A DNA stretch of 64,000 nt from Astropecten irregularis (lineage: Eukaryota > Echinodermata > Asteroidea > Paxillosida > Astropectinidae), in the NCBI GenBank assembly GCA_963971285.1, contig OZ020254.1:6138001-6202000 (forward strand), read 5' to 3'. Below, piece by piece: positions 21,992-36,900 of this stretch (position 1 is its first letter; each line of letters starts with the position of its first letter). The notes beneath the pieces were generated by a model. That model was not told the DNA's origin, did not search any database, and was given only the letters and a program-made list of their open reading frames with translations. The position numbers and the translations under genes are program-made.

Positions 21992-24900
21992 GTAAGTGTT
22001 GCTCAGCATTGCTAAAATCACCAAATTACCCACCCACCAAATCATTTATGTTACTATACATTAAGATGCAATGCATGCTCAGTATTTGTCCTTTCTGCCA
22101 ATGCCATGCAGTAAAAGAAAATAGGTTTATATTTTGAAACATGATCTGTTTGAAAAATTAGAAATGTTATACTGTACTTTGGTGTGTTTCTTAAAAAGAT
22201 TACCGGTGGTAATAACTTTGGAAACAAAAAAGTTGATTGAAAGACTAACAAAAACGTTTCATCATATATGCTAATAAGCGTATAGTCTATGCGATGGGCG
22301 CACACGCCGTACAGCGAGCGAGCGTCTATTACATGCGTGCAGATTTCCTGATTAATTATGTAAGCCATCACCCAGCACTGACCTCAAAGTTTTGACCAAT
22401 GAAAGGGGCATCGACTATCGTACCGTTTGGCTAGCACGTCTATCACGAAGATAGCTGCTACTGCACGGACGCGAAATTGACAACAATCAACATCGTGACG
22501 GAAATGTTCTAAAAAGAGATCTGATTGGCTGATGTGCGGCATTGCATAAAATTTGCATGCACGCATGTATCAGACGTTCGTACGTAGTGCCACGGAGTAG
22601 AACGGGTGATACTCAGACTAATAATCGTAAACGGAAACAAGAAAAAGGAGAACAAACTAGAACAAACGTTAAGGTCCTGGATGATTTCATTTTGTCCGTT
22701 TTCTCGGTCACTGATTAGTTTTGATGTGCTCCCATCAGTTGTGTGTTGTGTCTGCTGGAGTGTTTTTGTAACATTGATCTTTTAGATTGTGGTACACACC
22801 CACGCCTATGCACACCTGCGAGTATTGGTTCAATGTGTAGGCCTATATCCCTGTCCCCAGCCCTTAAGATATTTGACCCATGTCATCAGGTGGGAGATGT
22901 AAATTTCAAATATTGCAATGAGTGCCACTACTGGACATGCCCGCCCATCTAGATGGGAAATATCGTCATTTTGAGATGCAATCACATGAAACAACTTCAT
23001 GTTCCGTATGACGACTGCCTTTAATATCAATCGATGTTCAGCTGTAACCTTCGACCTCAACGCATCCTTATAAGTTATAGGCAAGGTGTTTAGAAGGCGT
23101 ACGGTTGTTAATTTGATTGGTGGGGAGTTTGGCTCGATCCCAACTACTGCCCAAAGCCTTACTTTGTTCAAGATCTATTTTCACAATAAGGGGTCTTTCT
23201 CTGCCCCTCCTCTCCCAGGGGGTAACGGTCTCGTGACAAAATAGGGGACCCGTGCAGTCTCAAGGCCGAGTAGCTCAGCTGATACACACCGCAAAATAAG
23301 CAACGGGGAAGAACCGGTAGAATACACACAAACACCGGTGATTTTTCACCAGTTTTCGAATGAAAACCCCTCAGACGCAAAAGCTCACATGTTGTGTGCA
23401 CTGTACTCGACCTTAATTTTGCGAATCCATGATCCACTCTTACATTGACGAGCTGGTATAAGACCAGATCTGCAAGAGCGTGATTCTTTGAATAGAGCTC
23501 AGACATCCCTCTCGATGCGTTGTCCTAATTGATTGCTATATATGGCTATGACATTGGAGGTCTGGAGCCTTCTAATTGGGATGAATGCTGCAAGCTGGCA
23601 CGAGCTCAGCAACCGGGGTTTTATAATCAAGGAAGGTTCAGACCTTATGGGCTTATAGACTAATGACACGATCGGGCATAGGATTTCACTCTGTTTACAC
23701 ATTCAAATTCCAAGCAAATATTGGTGGATGTGCTGATATGGGGAGTTCGGCTGAAGGTTTTAACACGATGAGGCGTTATAGTTAGATCACACCGTGCATT
23801 GCTAACAATCAGTCCCACGGAATCATAGGTTGGAAGCGGGGTGCGTTCGAACGTTTGTTTGCTCGTTAAATCAAGGCGGGCGGTTATACTGGGCTCTAAC
23901 TATCAGCGCACGCACACGGCGACTCAATGTCATATGTAAAAGTCGAGAGCGGTCCCTGAACAGGTCTCGAACTTGATTGCATTATCACGCTGCTGTTGGT
24001 TTCAACTATGAAAGGCGAGATAATTAAAGACCCACCAATTTGGACCCAGGGGCCCCACGGAATCAGACAATGGCCACCGTGCTCGGTTGAGGAAAGGTAT
24101 AGGTAGGAGCTTCTTCAGAAGAAGGCTGTGCGTGAGGTTTAGGGGTCGTGGGTCGGCAAAATTTCGCCACTTTATCGATTCAATCGGTTCATTTCCACAC
24201 GGCAGCTCAGGGCGAGGGTCCCTCAAAGGGGATAACCTTTGTTGAAGAGTCTACGTGTCCCCAATAACCCCTTCCCACCACACCTACATGGGTGACAACA
24301 TCCCATCCCGGAGTTTCATGTGACATTCTTCTGAGATTATCATTCTTTTGCTGAAATCTCACCAGGACAACTGTCGTGATCGTGTCTGTAAATTTTATAT
24401 ACATATCCCGTGATGTTGGGTCTCATTCTACGGATCACGAGTATAGCTTAGCTATTTATTCCCCCTTGGTTCTCCAATATACATATTCATATACAAAATG
24501 TTCAAGCAAAAACTTCGCTGCGCCATAAATAGCCTTTTAACAGATCAAAAATAATTTGGGTCACTGGTTTTACTCTTTTCTGGAAAAATAAACAACATTT
24601 CAGGTGAGAAAAAAATTAATGGTATGTTTCTACAATCACCATCTTTATATCCTATAAGTTATAGAGAAAATCTGAGAACATTTGTGTTTTGGTAGGCTAC
24701 AAAAGTTTGATACTACCTTTAGGCAATATTCTATTTACATGGTGTTTTTTAAGATGCATCGCAAGAAAAAACAACAATTAAAAAAGTCAAAAAAGGGAAA
24801 TCAAGCCAATTTATTATTTATATGAATATGATGTCTCCACATAAAGTTCTCTAACCAATTGTTTCAGGAATGTCATTTATGTAGAAGGCTGTCATATTCG

Positions 24901-27900
24901 GGACAAAACGGATTTGAAATGGAAAGATAATAAAGAAAAATCGCAATGGCTGCTTAACAGAAATGATTAAAACGCAATGGCAAGTGCGCAAATTCACCTG
25001 TACAAACACAGACCTTTTTTGCCGTTTTTCTCGACAACTTGAGGACCGATTATGATAAAGTTTTCTCAGGTTACTATTATGACTATGGACGGTTGGAAAA
25101 ATAGATGAATGGTATATGAGAGCTCTCTTGGTCCCCTATGAAAAAAAATCATCCCCACCCCCAAATTGAATAATTCAAATTCTAAATCCTGTCATTTCGC
25201 ACGGGCTTCGCAAATCACTGGCGGGTGGGTTGACAACATGAAACAATACAGTGTAAAATTGGGCTTGCATACTCCGACGTGTACCAAAACTGCATTTGGT
25301 GGGCCTTATGTAAATGAATAAACCTTAAAATGTGCCAACGATTTTTTTTTCTACTTTTACCGACGTCGTCAACTGCGAGTGGAATATCACAAGCCATACA
25401 AATTGGCAGGAAGGAACAAGTTGTGCGCCAATTAATTGCTGGTGATCGATTGGGAGAGAGTGTAAAAGACGCAGTATGACATGGCGGCGTCTGACAGTCA
25501 TTCACATGCACCGTAGTCTCTCGGGGTATGATAGAGACCGGACCTGGTGGAGGTTATATACCGCCGTACCGTGACTCCCTCCAAGAACTTAACACAATAG
25601 CCAGGGAGTTCCATCCGCCCACGTTCATGGCCACCGTGTAGCTGCATGGTTATCGACCAACTGAAAATGCCAAACGACAAAAAGCCATTCATCGTTTTTT
25701 AGGCCCTCAAATGGAATACTGCGACATAATGGCTACTTTAATTAATGGCGAGCCTTGCAACATCTATTATACTCGAAGTCAAGGTGAACATTTTCCTCCC
25801 GGAAAAAAATGCATCACAATGGAAAGGTTTTATGGAGTATAGATTTGATTTTGGTCATTGGTTGAAGGCTATGAACAAGTTTTTTGAATGTAGGCGTTGG
25901 CACGCACGCTCGACAGTTATCAAAGTTGCTCGTCCATCGAAACAAAAATCAATTTTCCAAAAAACTCTACATGTCTTCCGAAGTATATATCACAGGTACT
26001 GCTAAACTATCGGCTCAAGTATCCATGTGGACCGAAACATGATACATTGAAATTTAATACGGTTTTGCAAAATTGCAAGTACATATATGAACTGATAAAT
26101 CAATATACGTGGCGATACAAAAAGTGTCCCACTTGAATGAAGGTGGATGGAAAGATATGAAATATATATATATCTTATATTATTGCAAACCAAATGATGT
26201 ACTGAGACCCCATTTAAGGTAATATCCTATACTTTGGTTTTTGTCAAAGAAATGAAGACTAATGGGCAAAATATCAAGGAAGATACAGTAACAGTCATCT
26301 GTGAAATTTTCAGTCCCATACGGTGCCCACTTTTTGAGAAAACAGTAAAAAAAAAAAAAAAAAAACACGCCACAGTTATTGTTATCTTTAGAAGATAAAG
26401 AAAAAAGGTTGGTCATTGCTTTTACTCTTTTCTGGATGAATACAGCATTTCAGGGAGAAATGTAACGGTATATGTCTACCATCACCATATTTATATACCC
26501 TGTAAGTTAAAGGTAAATCTGTGAAGATTTCTGTTTCGTTATGCTCCCAAAGTATGATAGTATCTTTAAAGCACTCCCAGTTCTGTCTACCCAGGACCCA
26601 GACAGGATATCCAGCTTCCTATGCATTCCTCTTCAACGCCCTAGTGCGTTAAGCTTTAAGCATCCCCTCAAGGTGTCACGCACCACTACGAACTTTCTAT
26701 CCTCCTCAACCCGGATGCTTTATATCCATCTAATACCCCTACTCCATGTTAGCCTTCCAGTCAGTCGCCTATTTCGAGACTGACGTTTAGTTGGAATCTC
26801 CTGAAGACGGCCAGAGCATATACTGGCCGGAACGTCCAGTTAACTAGCTCTTTCCAGAGCCATCCCATACTCAGCAAAAAATACATATCACATGGTGTTA
26901 TTGGAAGCCAATTACTTTACTTTACTTTAAGTCCATATAATACTTGTGTAGTGTCTTCCTATTATACTTCTTCTTTCTTTGACTCGAATTGGGTTGAGTC
27001 AATGTAAGTTACAAATTCGGTTTGTTTGAGTCGACTCGAGTCATTGCTCACATCATGTCGATTCAATACTAAGTGAGTCGATTTGATACTCAGTGACTCG
27101 ATTCGATACTCAGTGACTCGATTCGATACTCAGTGACTCAATTCGAAACTCAATGACTCATTCGATACTCAATGACTCATTCGATACTCGGTGACTCGAT
27201 TCGATACTAAGTGACTATACATTCGATACTCAATGACTCGATTTGATATTCAGTGCCTCGATTCGATTCTCAGTGCCTCGATTCGATACTCAGTGACTCA
27301 AATCGATACTCATTGAAGACGAGTCATTCGATCAATTGAGCTTCGTGGACAAGCAAGCACCTCGGCTTAATGTAGCCGATTAATCCGCAATATTATTATT
27401 GCAAAGTACAGATGATTTTATGTAGCCAAAAAAAGGCCATTTTGACCTCACACAACAATACAGGCACCCCATGCTATACAGGTCACAGACCAAATGTTTC
27501 CATGCAAAGGTGATGATAAATTATGATAATAAGTAAATTGCGTTGAATTGCAGGTTAAGAATACACACTGATAAAATTAGGAACAACATTGAAGCCTCGA
27601 ATCTTTCTTATCAAGTTAACATGCAACATATAATCCTAAGATGACAATACCATTTAGCACAACAAAACGAAGAAAGAAAACTATGACATTTAGATTCATC
27701 AAGTATGGCTTAGATGTGGGCAAAAGTTTGGGCAAAATGTTAAACTCTTTTGGCAGACTGTCTATACTTATTTCATTATGGTATCGGCTTCATAAGTTTG
27801 TTCACATCTTGCTTTTCGCAAATGCCTTTTGAAGGGGTCATCGGTAATAAGCATCCGGACTGTATTTATATACTGAGGAAGTGACCCACTCATTTTGCCA

Positions 27901-30900
27901 TTGACATTTTGGTTAGAATAAAGACACGAAGTGAACATTTTCAGGCAAACATCCTGCCAGAATGTCACATCATCCTTAAAGCAAAGCACGTACGTCTTTA
28001 ATGTTTGGCGTCCCTTAATTGCATCATAGGGAATAAGCGCATTTTGCTGTTGAAGTCCGTGACAAAGCTGATTTTGAATGTGTGAAAATGCGTGGGCCCA
28101 TAAATATAAGCACACACCTATACGGCAAACATCTCGATTTAATTTGGTTAGGACCGGATAGAGGAACGCCTACGTAGCGGTTTGCTCTGCGTCTTTTCTT
28201 CGCAATCGCATTTTCAAATTTATAAGAACCGCACGGTGCGACAGATTGCAATGTTTTTCTTTCTTTCTCCTTTTTCTTCTTCTTTTCCTTTTTTTTTTTT
28301 TTTTTTTTTTGGGGGGGGGGGCTTTCTTCTCGCGTCGAGTTCAGTATAAACAGACATCATGCGTTGCATAGGAATACAACCTGTTAACTGCTTGTACGTC
28401 TGTCCTGGTTATAGGCCTGGCGAGCGGGCATGACAAGTCTTTCAAGGGCGTAGTTCTAAAAAGCCTGCTTTACATTTTTGGAATTTTTGATTGCTATAAT
28501 TTTAGGAGGGGAATCAACTACATCTAATATCATAGCTCTATTACAACTTATTCAAGTTATGTTTTTATTTTAAGTTTCCCGGTTAATGTGTCATTTGAAG
28601 GTGTGCAAGGACTCAATAAATAGTTGTTAGTGTCTATTTATCGTTGATGGCATGAATTGCACGATCGTACATTTTGATGAGTTGGTGCCTTAAAGGGCTC
28701 TGAAGATCTTCACACGATTCTAAAAAAAAATACTCGAAAAGCTTGCAAGTTTTTCTCATGCTTGAGAAATTTCTCAAGGATTCAACAAGGACATCAGTCA
28801 CTCTCAATTTGGATGGCATCCTTCTCAAGCATGAGATAAACTCGCAAGCCTTGCGATTTTCATGGTGTGAAAAGGCCTATAATTATTGTTTGACTGACTT
28901 CGCTTGCAGTGTGATCCGCACAAACAAAACACGATTAAATAACAAACCTTGTTTTAGGGCCTGTTTGTTTAATGCAAAGGATCGCGGATTCTCAGCATTG
29001 CGGATCCGGATCCTATTTTAGCGTACCCTGCATAGGACTAAATAATTATGGGATCTTCTGCATTAAAAACATGCAGGCCCATAGATAGAGCCTATAATAG
29101 GCACGTTCACACACATCAAACAAGTCGCGATTTGAGTCGCGACCCAAATAGTCGCGCTTTTTGGTGTGTGTGAACGTGCCTATAGTGTGTATATGGTTGG
29201 CTGTAGAAATACTTCTCCTGATTAAATACTGAGGGAAATTATTATGTGAAATGTTTCCACAATTCACAAATTCTTTTAATTCTCTGCTCTAAAGGCGATC
29301 CATGCAGTACAGTGAGACGTCGTGAAAAACCGCTTGTTTGTGAATAGACCCTCCTTGCTTGTTTTCCCGTTTATTCTTTTTTTTTTACATAGGCCCTTAT
29401 TAACATTACATCTACATGCATGTCCCATGTGACCTTGCGTTCACAATAAAGAGTCGATAGTATTGGACGCGATGTGCATGACCCCAAACGTCAATAACTT
29501 TGAATCTCAAAGTCATGAAGAATTCCTCTGACTCAGTATGCTTTAGCAAGACTGCGCCCGCGAGACCGGCTGGGCGACTTGAGCCAACCGTTCGGTCCGG
29601 TCAAGATACACCGGTGCCTCATAGAATTAACCATTTTTAGTACATTGCCGCGCGCAAGGCCTTCAGACCCTGCGATATAAGCATCAACCGAATTACTGGC
29701 GCATTGACGACAGACCAGAGACAGAAAATTGGAGGAAAGAGTCTGATTTTGTCGATTTTGTCGAAAACGCAACCAAGGTTACTGACTTAACAGCCAGTGC
29801 AAAAGGAAAAGGCATTATTGTGCGACTTTCTTCATCTTCTTTAATTTCCTGATTTTTCTCTCTCTTTCTTCAATGTCTAAAACAGGCATCAAACGGGCAA
29901 TAAACATGTCCAGCGTTAAAGGGCGAATCTTTAGTAATGTTGTTTAATGGATATTTTCTTCTCTTTTTTTTTTCATTATTGAAAACCTGCGGTTACCGAA
30001 ATCAATGGCCTTGCCAAATCAACAAAATAATAATGAACGGCACAATCAATCTTGATTGGATTAAGCCTCAGAATGGCAAAATGGCATCTCGCATAATCTC
30101 ATCTATTTTGCGAGAATATCTTCGTTTTTTCCTTTCTTATTTTGTCTGGCCAAGAAACTGGAGATGAGCTTTAGATTCACGTCATCACAAAGGGAATTGC
30201 TCCAACCAAATTAACAATATACAAAAAACCCAAACAGGTACTTTTTTGCTTTCAATTTGTTCATGGGACTTGACGCTGGTCATTGTTGTGGTCAGTGGTA
30301 TTTTCACTTATTCCCAATTCCATTATTAGATTTTAAGTATTGATTTGCACAACCAGTGCACGTCATTCCGTATTAAAAAAAAAGTCTCACCATGGGCGGA
30401 ACTATTCGCGGCCGGATTTGCGTAAGCTCGAGACAATTATATCTCTTTGCTTAGCTGGATATTTACATTTACAAATTTCTATTTAGATTTTGAAAGATAC
30501 GAATGGCTTGCACGGGATGGAGTGAATGAGTTGGAGGAGATTCTGTTGATTCGACTATAAATCAAATCACTTTCAATGGCCTGACGTAGGTTTTTATCAT
30601 CGTGATTCGCAGTCTGAGTGGTGTTTCCTTATCTGTATTCTCGGAAAAGGTGAATTTTCCATCTTTCGAAGATGGTTGTTTTTGTTTCAGTATACCAACG
30701 TTGTTTTCTTTCAATTATATAAATGCCTACTGCTTTATGGATGTGCTGTAGGCCCTATCCATGCGTGAATAGACCCTATCTACGGTGCATATCCATCCTG
30801 CATTCGAAGCAGTGCAGTCAAACCGAGGCTTGGATTCAAAGTAGTCTGGTACCCGTTTTCTTTTCCGAATTGGTGTTATCTTTTCCAACGGGTATACAAT

Positions 30901-33900
30901 GAAGGTGACAAGATGGATGCAAAGTGAATGTTAAGACGTATAGCGCATACACGTGAACAAGTGACGGGACTTGGTCAGTGGATAGCGGGATTGCGTGTAT
31001 TTATAGCTTCAGTCCAATATGTTGGGTTTTATATAACTCAACCGACATGCAATCAAATGTAATGCAGCAAACCATATTAATATAGGAAGTGTCAAACGCT
31101 GACACAATATCGCGGTGAAACATTCTCCGATGTCAATGATGACCGGGTTTATATACTTTACACCGACCGAAAGAGTCGGGCTGATACACGATCTGTTTTG
31201 CCACCTAGAATCAGCCGAAATATACTCTCCGTTTAGCCTACTTTCCAGACATTTCGTTCGTCTGAAAAAAAATAATAAAGACGCAAGGAGAGAGCTATCA
31301 CGGTAGCAGGTGTTGTGACTGTCATGACTCCCCGTTGGGGCGTGGCCTAGGTGGTATAAAGTGCTTAGAGCTATATACCGCCTGTCTAATCAAACCTGAC
31401 GATAAGATTACCTGAACCTGAACATCTTTTTTCTTTCAACTGCATGAAACTTCACTCGTCAAACTAGAGCGAGCTTTTCCGGAGTATGTGTTTGGTGTTT
31501 GACTTCATACTTCATTTTTTGCGTTTGTGTCCACTTGTTTGCTGGTCATCTTTCCTTTATCCCCTTTGGGATTTGCTGTCTATAGGTCTTACGCCTGACG
31601 TGACGATTGAGCGTCGCTTGGGGCTGTCCGGGGCGGTATATTACATTGAGATCGATCGCCTAGAGTCCTCAAGGTTTGGTTCCCTTACGCCGTGTGCCTG
31701 CAAATTGGGGTCGAACACCATCGATTAGGAGGTTGTCAGATGTTGTCACTTCTAGCACGGCATATACGCTTTGCATGCGACGCGAGGGCAATGTCCGACA
31801 GCGCGTCAGATCTGGGGCCAATTTCATAGAGCTGCTTAGCAAAAAAAATGCTTAGCACAAAACTAGCTTGCCCAATAAAACACACCACCATTGAAATTTC
31901 CATTTGATATTTATGGTCAGCGAACAACAGGCAAAGACCTATTTCAAGTGACACAAAACACACGGATATATGGTTGCTAATTCTGTTTTTATTAAGACAG
32001 AAATGTCATGCTTAGCGAATTTTTGTGCTAAGCAGCTCTATGAAATTGGCCTCTGATGGGGCAACGCTGAGTCCAAACGCACAAGCATTATAGGTAGCAA
32101 TACCGGCTGCATTCAGAATTGAGAATCACTCGTGTTTCTTTATGGACGCTCATTGGGTCTTCGCAATTGGGAACCGACACGGCGACTAGTAATGCACGAA
32201 TTCAAGTGTCTGGTTTATAGCAGGGTAGATAGTAAATATTATTTCCTACGTCGCTGCTAAGCACATAAACCTGATGTATAAGCACACAACTTTTCATATA
32301 CTTAAAAAAGCCTCCTGTTACCAACTAGAAACCCATAAAAATGAAGGAAACCAGTCGCTTAGCTACATGATACTGTATAAACTTTAAAGGCGTGACGTCA
32401 TGATGATGCTCAAAGGATCATGTCACTTTCACTGGCAGAACAGCATGACAGTCTCTTTCTGCTTATGCTTCGAGTTCATATAAACATAATCAATGGTGTG
32501 CAATTCAATTTGCTCTAACTCAATTTATTTGTCGCCAAATGATTTCATTCAAAATTTGCAAGGCCGTGGAAGACGGGAATTCGTGGCTGCTGTTCAAGGA
32601 ACAGTACGGATCATTTATCGATTCTACTCCAACAGAAATATGTCATAATCGGATAATGGCAAAGCTTGACATGAACTGAAAATGGGGGAAGTTTGTCCAA
32701 AGCCATTTGAAACAAGTATAAGCATTAGTGGGACATGATGTGTGATATCGTGAATATCGAAGTGAATTTTTGTTTATACAGCTACAGATGACAATAAATA
32801 CTTGAAAGACCATTTCATGATCTGTTCGAAACGTCGGATGTGCTCTCGGCCTTCCATGAACAGAATAGCCCAAGCTTGACTAAAAACGAAAGTGGGTATC
32901 AAAAACTCACACGATAAGGGGAGAAAAGACTACAACATGCATGCACCCCTGCCATCTTGGTCATCCTGAGTTAATTCAGAAGGTCTTCAATCAAAAATGA
33001 ACAGTCCAAATCATATCAACATCCTGCCATACTTGGGGAATTGCGGAGGGAAGAGAGGGGTCTGACTGAGGGTTTTATTATTGCACGATGAGACGCCTTC
33101 CTATAGCTTAAGGCCGCACATTGCCAGTTTCCTTACGGTGACATTCTCCTAATTGTTCGATTATTCACGGACTCCCGTCGGCCTATTGTAATCGCATGCA
33201 GGCAGGCGGCGCCGTCAGGTATGGAGATTTTAATATAGAATCATCCATCAAACATTTCATATAATATAAGACAACAACTCGGGATTCATTACTGGTTATG
33301 TGCTCCCTACAGAGTGCAGTTTGAAATCTAAAAATATGGAGGTATGAGGAGAGAAATGAAGAGCAAAATGTCATCTGCACAATGCTTGGTCGTTCAGGCT
33401 TCGATTTGCAGCCGGCCAGGTGCTCATTGCAAATATCCACAGGCTCTCTTGACTTTTTCTTCTTCTCCTTTTCCTCCCTAAATCTCATAGACACGTTCAG
33501 CACCTGCTCAAAGTGCTGCGTGGTAGGACCCCAAAGTTCTAGGCCGATAAACAGAGGGGCAGGACGGAAGAGAGGAAAAGGGGGAGTTTCAGGCATTGGG
33601 GCGAATGTTACCCTTCGTTACAGCGGCAGATTGGATTCCTGTAATTTGTAATGGAGGAATTTTGTTCACTCATTTCACTTTATATGCTCGAATTAAAGAT
33701 GGACGAGCGCTGTTGTGTGAATTTGATCAAGTTCAAGCTTTCCCACTTTTTTTCTAAGCCCAGCAGGCACCCACTGAATCGTAGCGAACGATAGGAATAA
33801 GACTGGTACCTGTGACGTTCATACAGATTACGTGGTCATTTGCAATGTGACCCTCGGGGCATCAGACAAAATGGCCGCCGTGTAATAGACTTCTTTGTAC

Positions 33901-36900
33901 GGCTCTCTGCCTTTGAGTCACGTTTACCAGCTGTCCGCCTCATACAGCACGAACACTTATAGAACTAATCAGGCTCCTCGCTTTTTGTGTGAAATATCTC
34001 TGAACGTACTTTCTGAAATGTAGTAATTACGCGCTGTGGGAGCAATTCTTAAATGTCGGCAACAAATGTCAAGTGCATTCGCTTTTTTTGGGGGGGGGGG
34101 CGGGGGTTCGTATTTATGCCTTTACATATTTGATGGGTGTGTCGACGTTTGAGGAGAAACCACACAAAGAAATATCACTTAGTCTGAAGGATTACCCAAG
34201 CTGACGAGTGAACAAAGAACATTTTGAATGAAGGGTGATTCGAACCAGCGGCCCCCGGAATATTGTACCGGTCAGTTTTCCTTGTTTGAGGATTATACCC
34301 AAGCTGTATGTGTTCATGTGGTATGTAACTTCAGTATACAATCTTGTTTTATACCTAGGTTAATACCCAATACATGTAGCTCTGACTTTAATACCAAGCA
34401 ACTGCATTCATTATAGTGCTACCATTGAACCATATTTTCTTTAAAGAGATTTCGCGGTGTAACGTTGCTGTTTTCTTTTTAGTAAAGAATCGTGCAGTTA
34501 TATTGCAGGAAACTATAACCTAACCTCCCTCACCAGATTGGTGAACCCAAACCCAAACCTAAAGAACATGACATAAAAATGTGCAAATGGCAAATGTGAT
34601 ACGTACGGAGGAAAATCGGTCGTTCTTCCGGTGAACAATTTCAAAGCTTCACATAATTATAACAGACCTATAGTCTTCTCTTTAAAACAAAGCAATAAGA
34701 CAATCTCAGGCGGATTAATTTTCATGGATAGTTGATATCACATACACGGCCCTTTCCGAATAGGTTCGTTCCGGGCGACATTAGTATAAAAACGAAGAAA
34801 CTGCTTGTAGCACTCGAAATGAATCGTATATGTGCTCATCCGACACTTCTGCGTAACTTGCACCATTGCCTGATGAATATGATGAGTTTAACATGACAAC
34901 CAAATGGCCACGGGTATATACTAGCAATATTGAGACGGGGATGATCGAGTGACAGTAATCAGCATGAGCGTATACAATGTACATCATTCGAAAATGTACA
35001 AGTAATCAAAGCGCAAACGGAGAACAACATTTGAGCGGTGGAAACAGTTCAAACTAACTGCGAATCGCAGTGGGAACAGGTTTCTGGCGTCATGATCCAC
35101 CGCGTGGCCCGTACTTTTAACAGCTCGGTGCCATGCCAGATCTACAGGGCAAGCTGTAATGTCCTGGGGACTATGTTTAATTTCCGTATTACACGATACC
35201 TACACCGTGTCATCATTTTGATTCCTGTTATACAGATACATTGGCAACACTTATAGACACCCCTTCTAGTTTTAAAGTGCATTGCACCAACTCAAGCCTA
35301 TTTGATCGAAACGAAGTCAGGAATAAGGTGATCAAAATCACGCGATGTCGTGTTGCTGGTAGCGACGTTTCGGCTGCCGGTACTGCTAGCCTTCATCAGG
35401 CAACTGAGACAGAAATTAGACATAGGCATAGATCGTACGGCGTCTTTAAAATGAACATTTGTAATCAAATTGGTTCTAGTCAGTTATGCAAAAGTGAGGC
35501 ACACTTAAAACGGCTAAGCAATCTTGATTATGGTTTCAAGGGAAGATGGACGGTCGTTTTTTTTTATGACGATGCGTTGTTATATAATTATATATGTCAG
35601 TTTAAAGAAAGTTTAACACAGGGAAAACCGCTGCAAAATCAACTGCCAATTTGGAGACCAGAATGCCATGTTTGGTGCTGGAAGGTTTTAGGTAAGATTT
35701 GGAAACTTGAAATGAAGTTTGCAAGATGAAACAGGCTTTTACTTGGAAAAGGGGGAGAAGTTGTTGGCAACTTCGCTGCAAAGAAACCAACTGGGGCCAC
35801 TTTCATAGAGCTGCTTAGCACAAAATATCACTAAGCATGATATTTCTGCCTTAATAAAAACAGGATTAACAACCAAATGTCCATGTGTTGTGTATCACTT
35901 GTTATTTGGCTGTTGTTCGCTGGCCATGAATATCAAATCGAATTTTCAATGGTGGTATATATGTTTTACAGGGCAAGCCATTTTTGTGCTAAGCAATTTT
36001 TTGTGCTAAGCATCTCTATGAAATTGGCCCCACGGTAACAGTCGTAACGCGAATGCCTTTTCGTTTCTGCCTATTAATGCGGACGAGTGGGAGTTTGAGC
36101 AATAGAAAACAAATAGACTTCACACAGAAACATGTGTGATATTGTAGTGTTATAATGGCATGGGACGAAATTCTTAAGAAATAGTATTCTTAATTATAGA
36201 ATGTTTAAAGTGTAGATAACGATTATCATGGTTATTGTGATTTTCGGAGAATGATAAATTACCACTGACCACAAGTGACTTCATCATCGGAGTGGAAAAA
36301 CAGCCCGAGCAAGAAGCGCAATTTACGGCGGGTCTCTGATAAGGAACAGCTCACCGGAGGGACCGTAAAAAACTCCCGCACTGCGTGATGTCAATTGAAT
36401 GGGTCTGAAATAGACACCGGTCTTTTTTCCTTGATGTTTTAATTGAGGAACCCTCTTTATTAACGCCCGGGAAACTACTCCGCACGCACTGTGTGATGCG
36501 ACGTACGTGTCTGTCCCTGTGTATACATTCAACTTCATTTTGAGCAATCTTGTTTGTTTGGGTGTTGTGGGACTTTATTCTTGTCTTCTTTTTTCCTGGA
36601 AAACCGAAAACCTTACGGGTAACTCGAGACAAGGCTAAACGCCTATGCATTTTCTTTTCTTTTTTAAGCATCAGCGAATTCGTTTTGATTAAGGTTTAAT
36701 AACTTCGCGTCTCTTTTTTGTCACCTAGACGCAATTTGTTTGAAGGTTTTCTTTTCTGTTCTGGTAAGATGCAGATAAAACAAATTCAAGCTCATTTATT
36801 TTCTTTCCTGTTGACATAAATTACATTTCTGTTGGATTATGACTTTATGCGCATATTTTGGCGCAAAGGTAAATGACGAGTCATATTTCCATTCGCGCCG

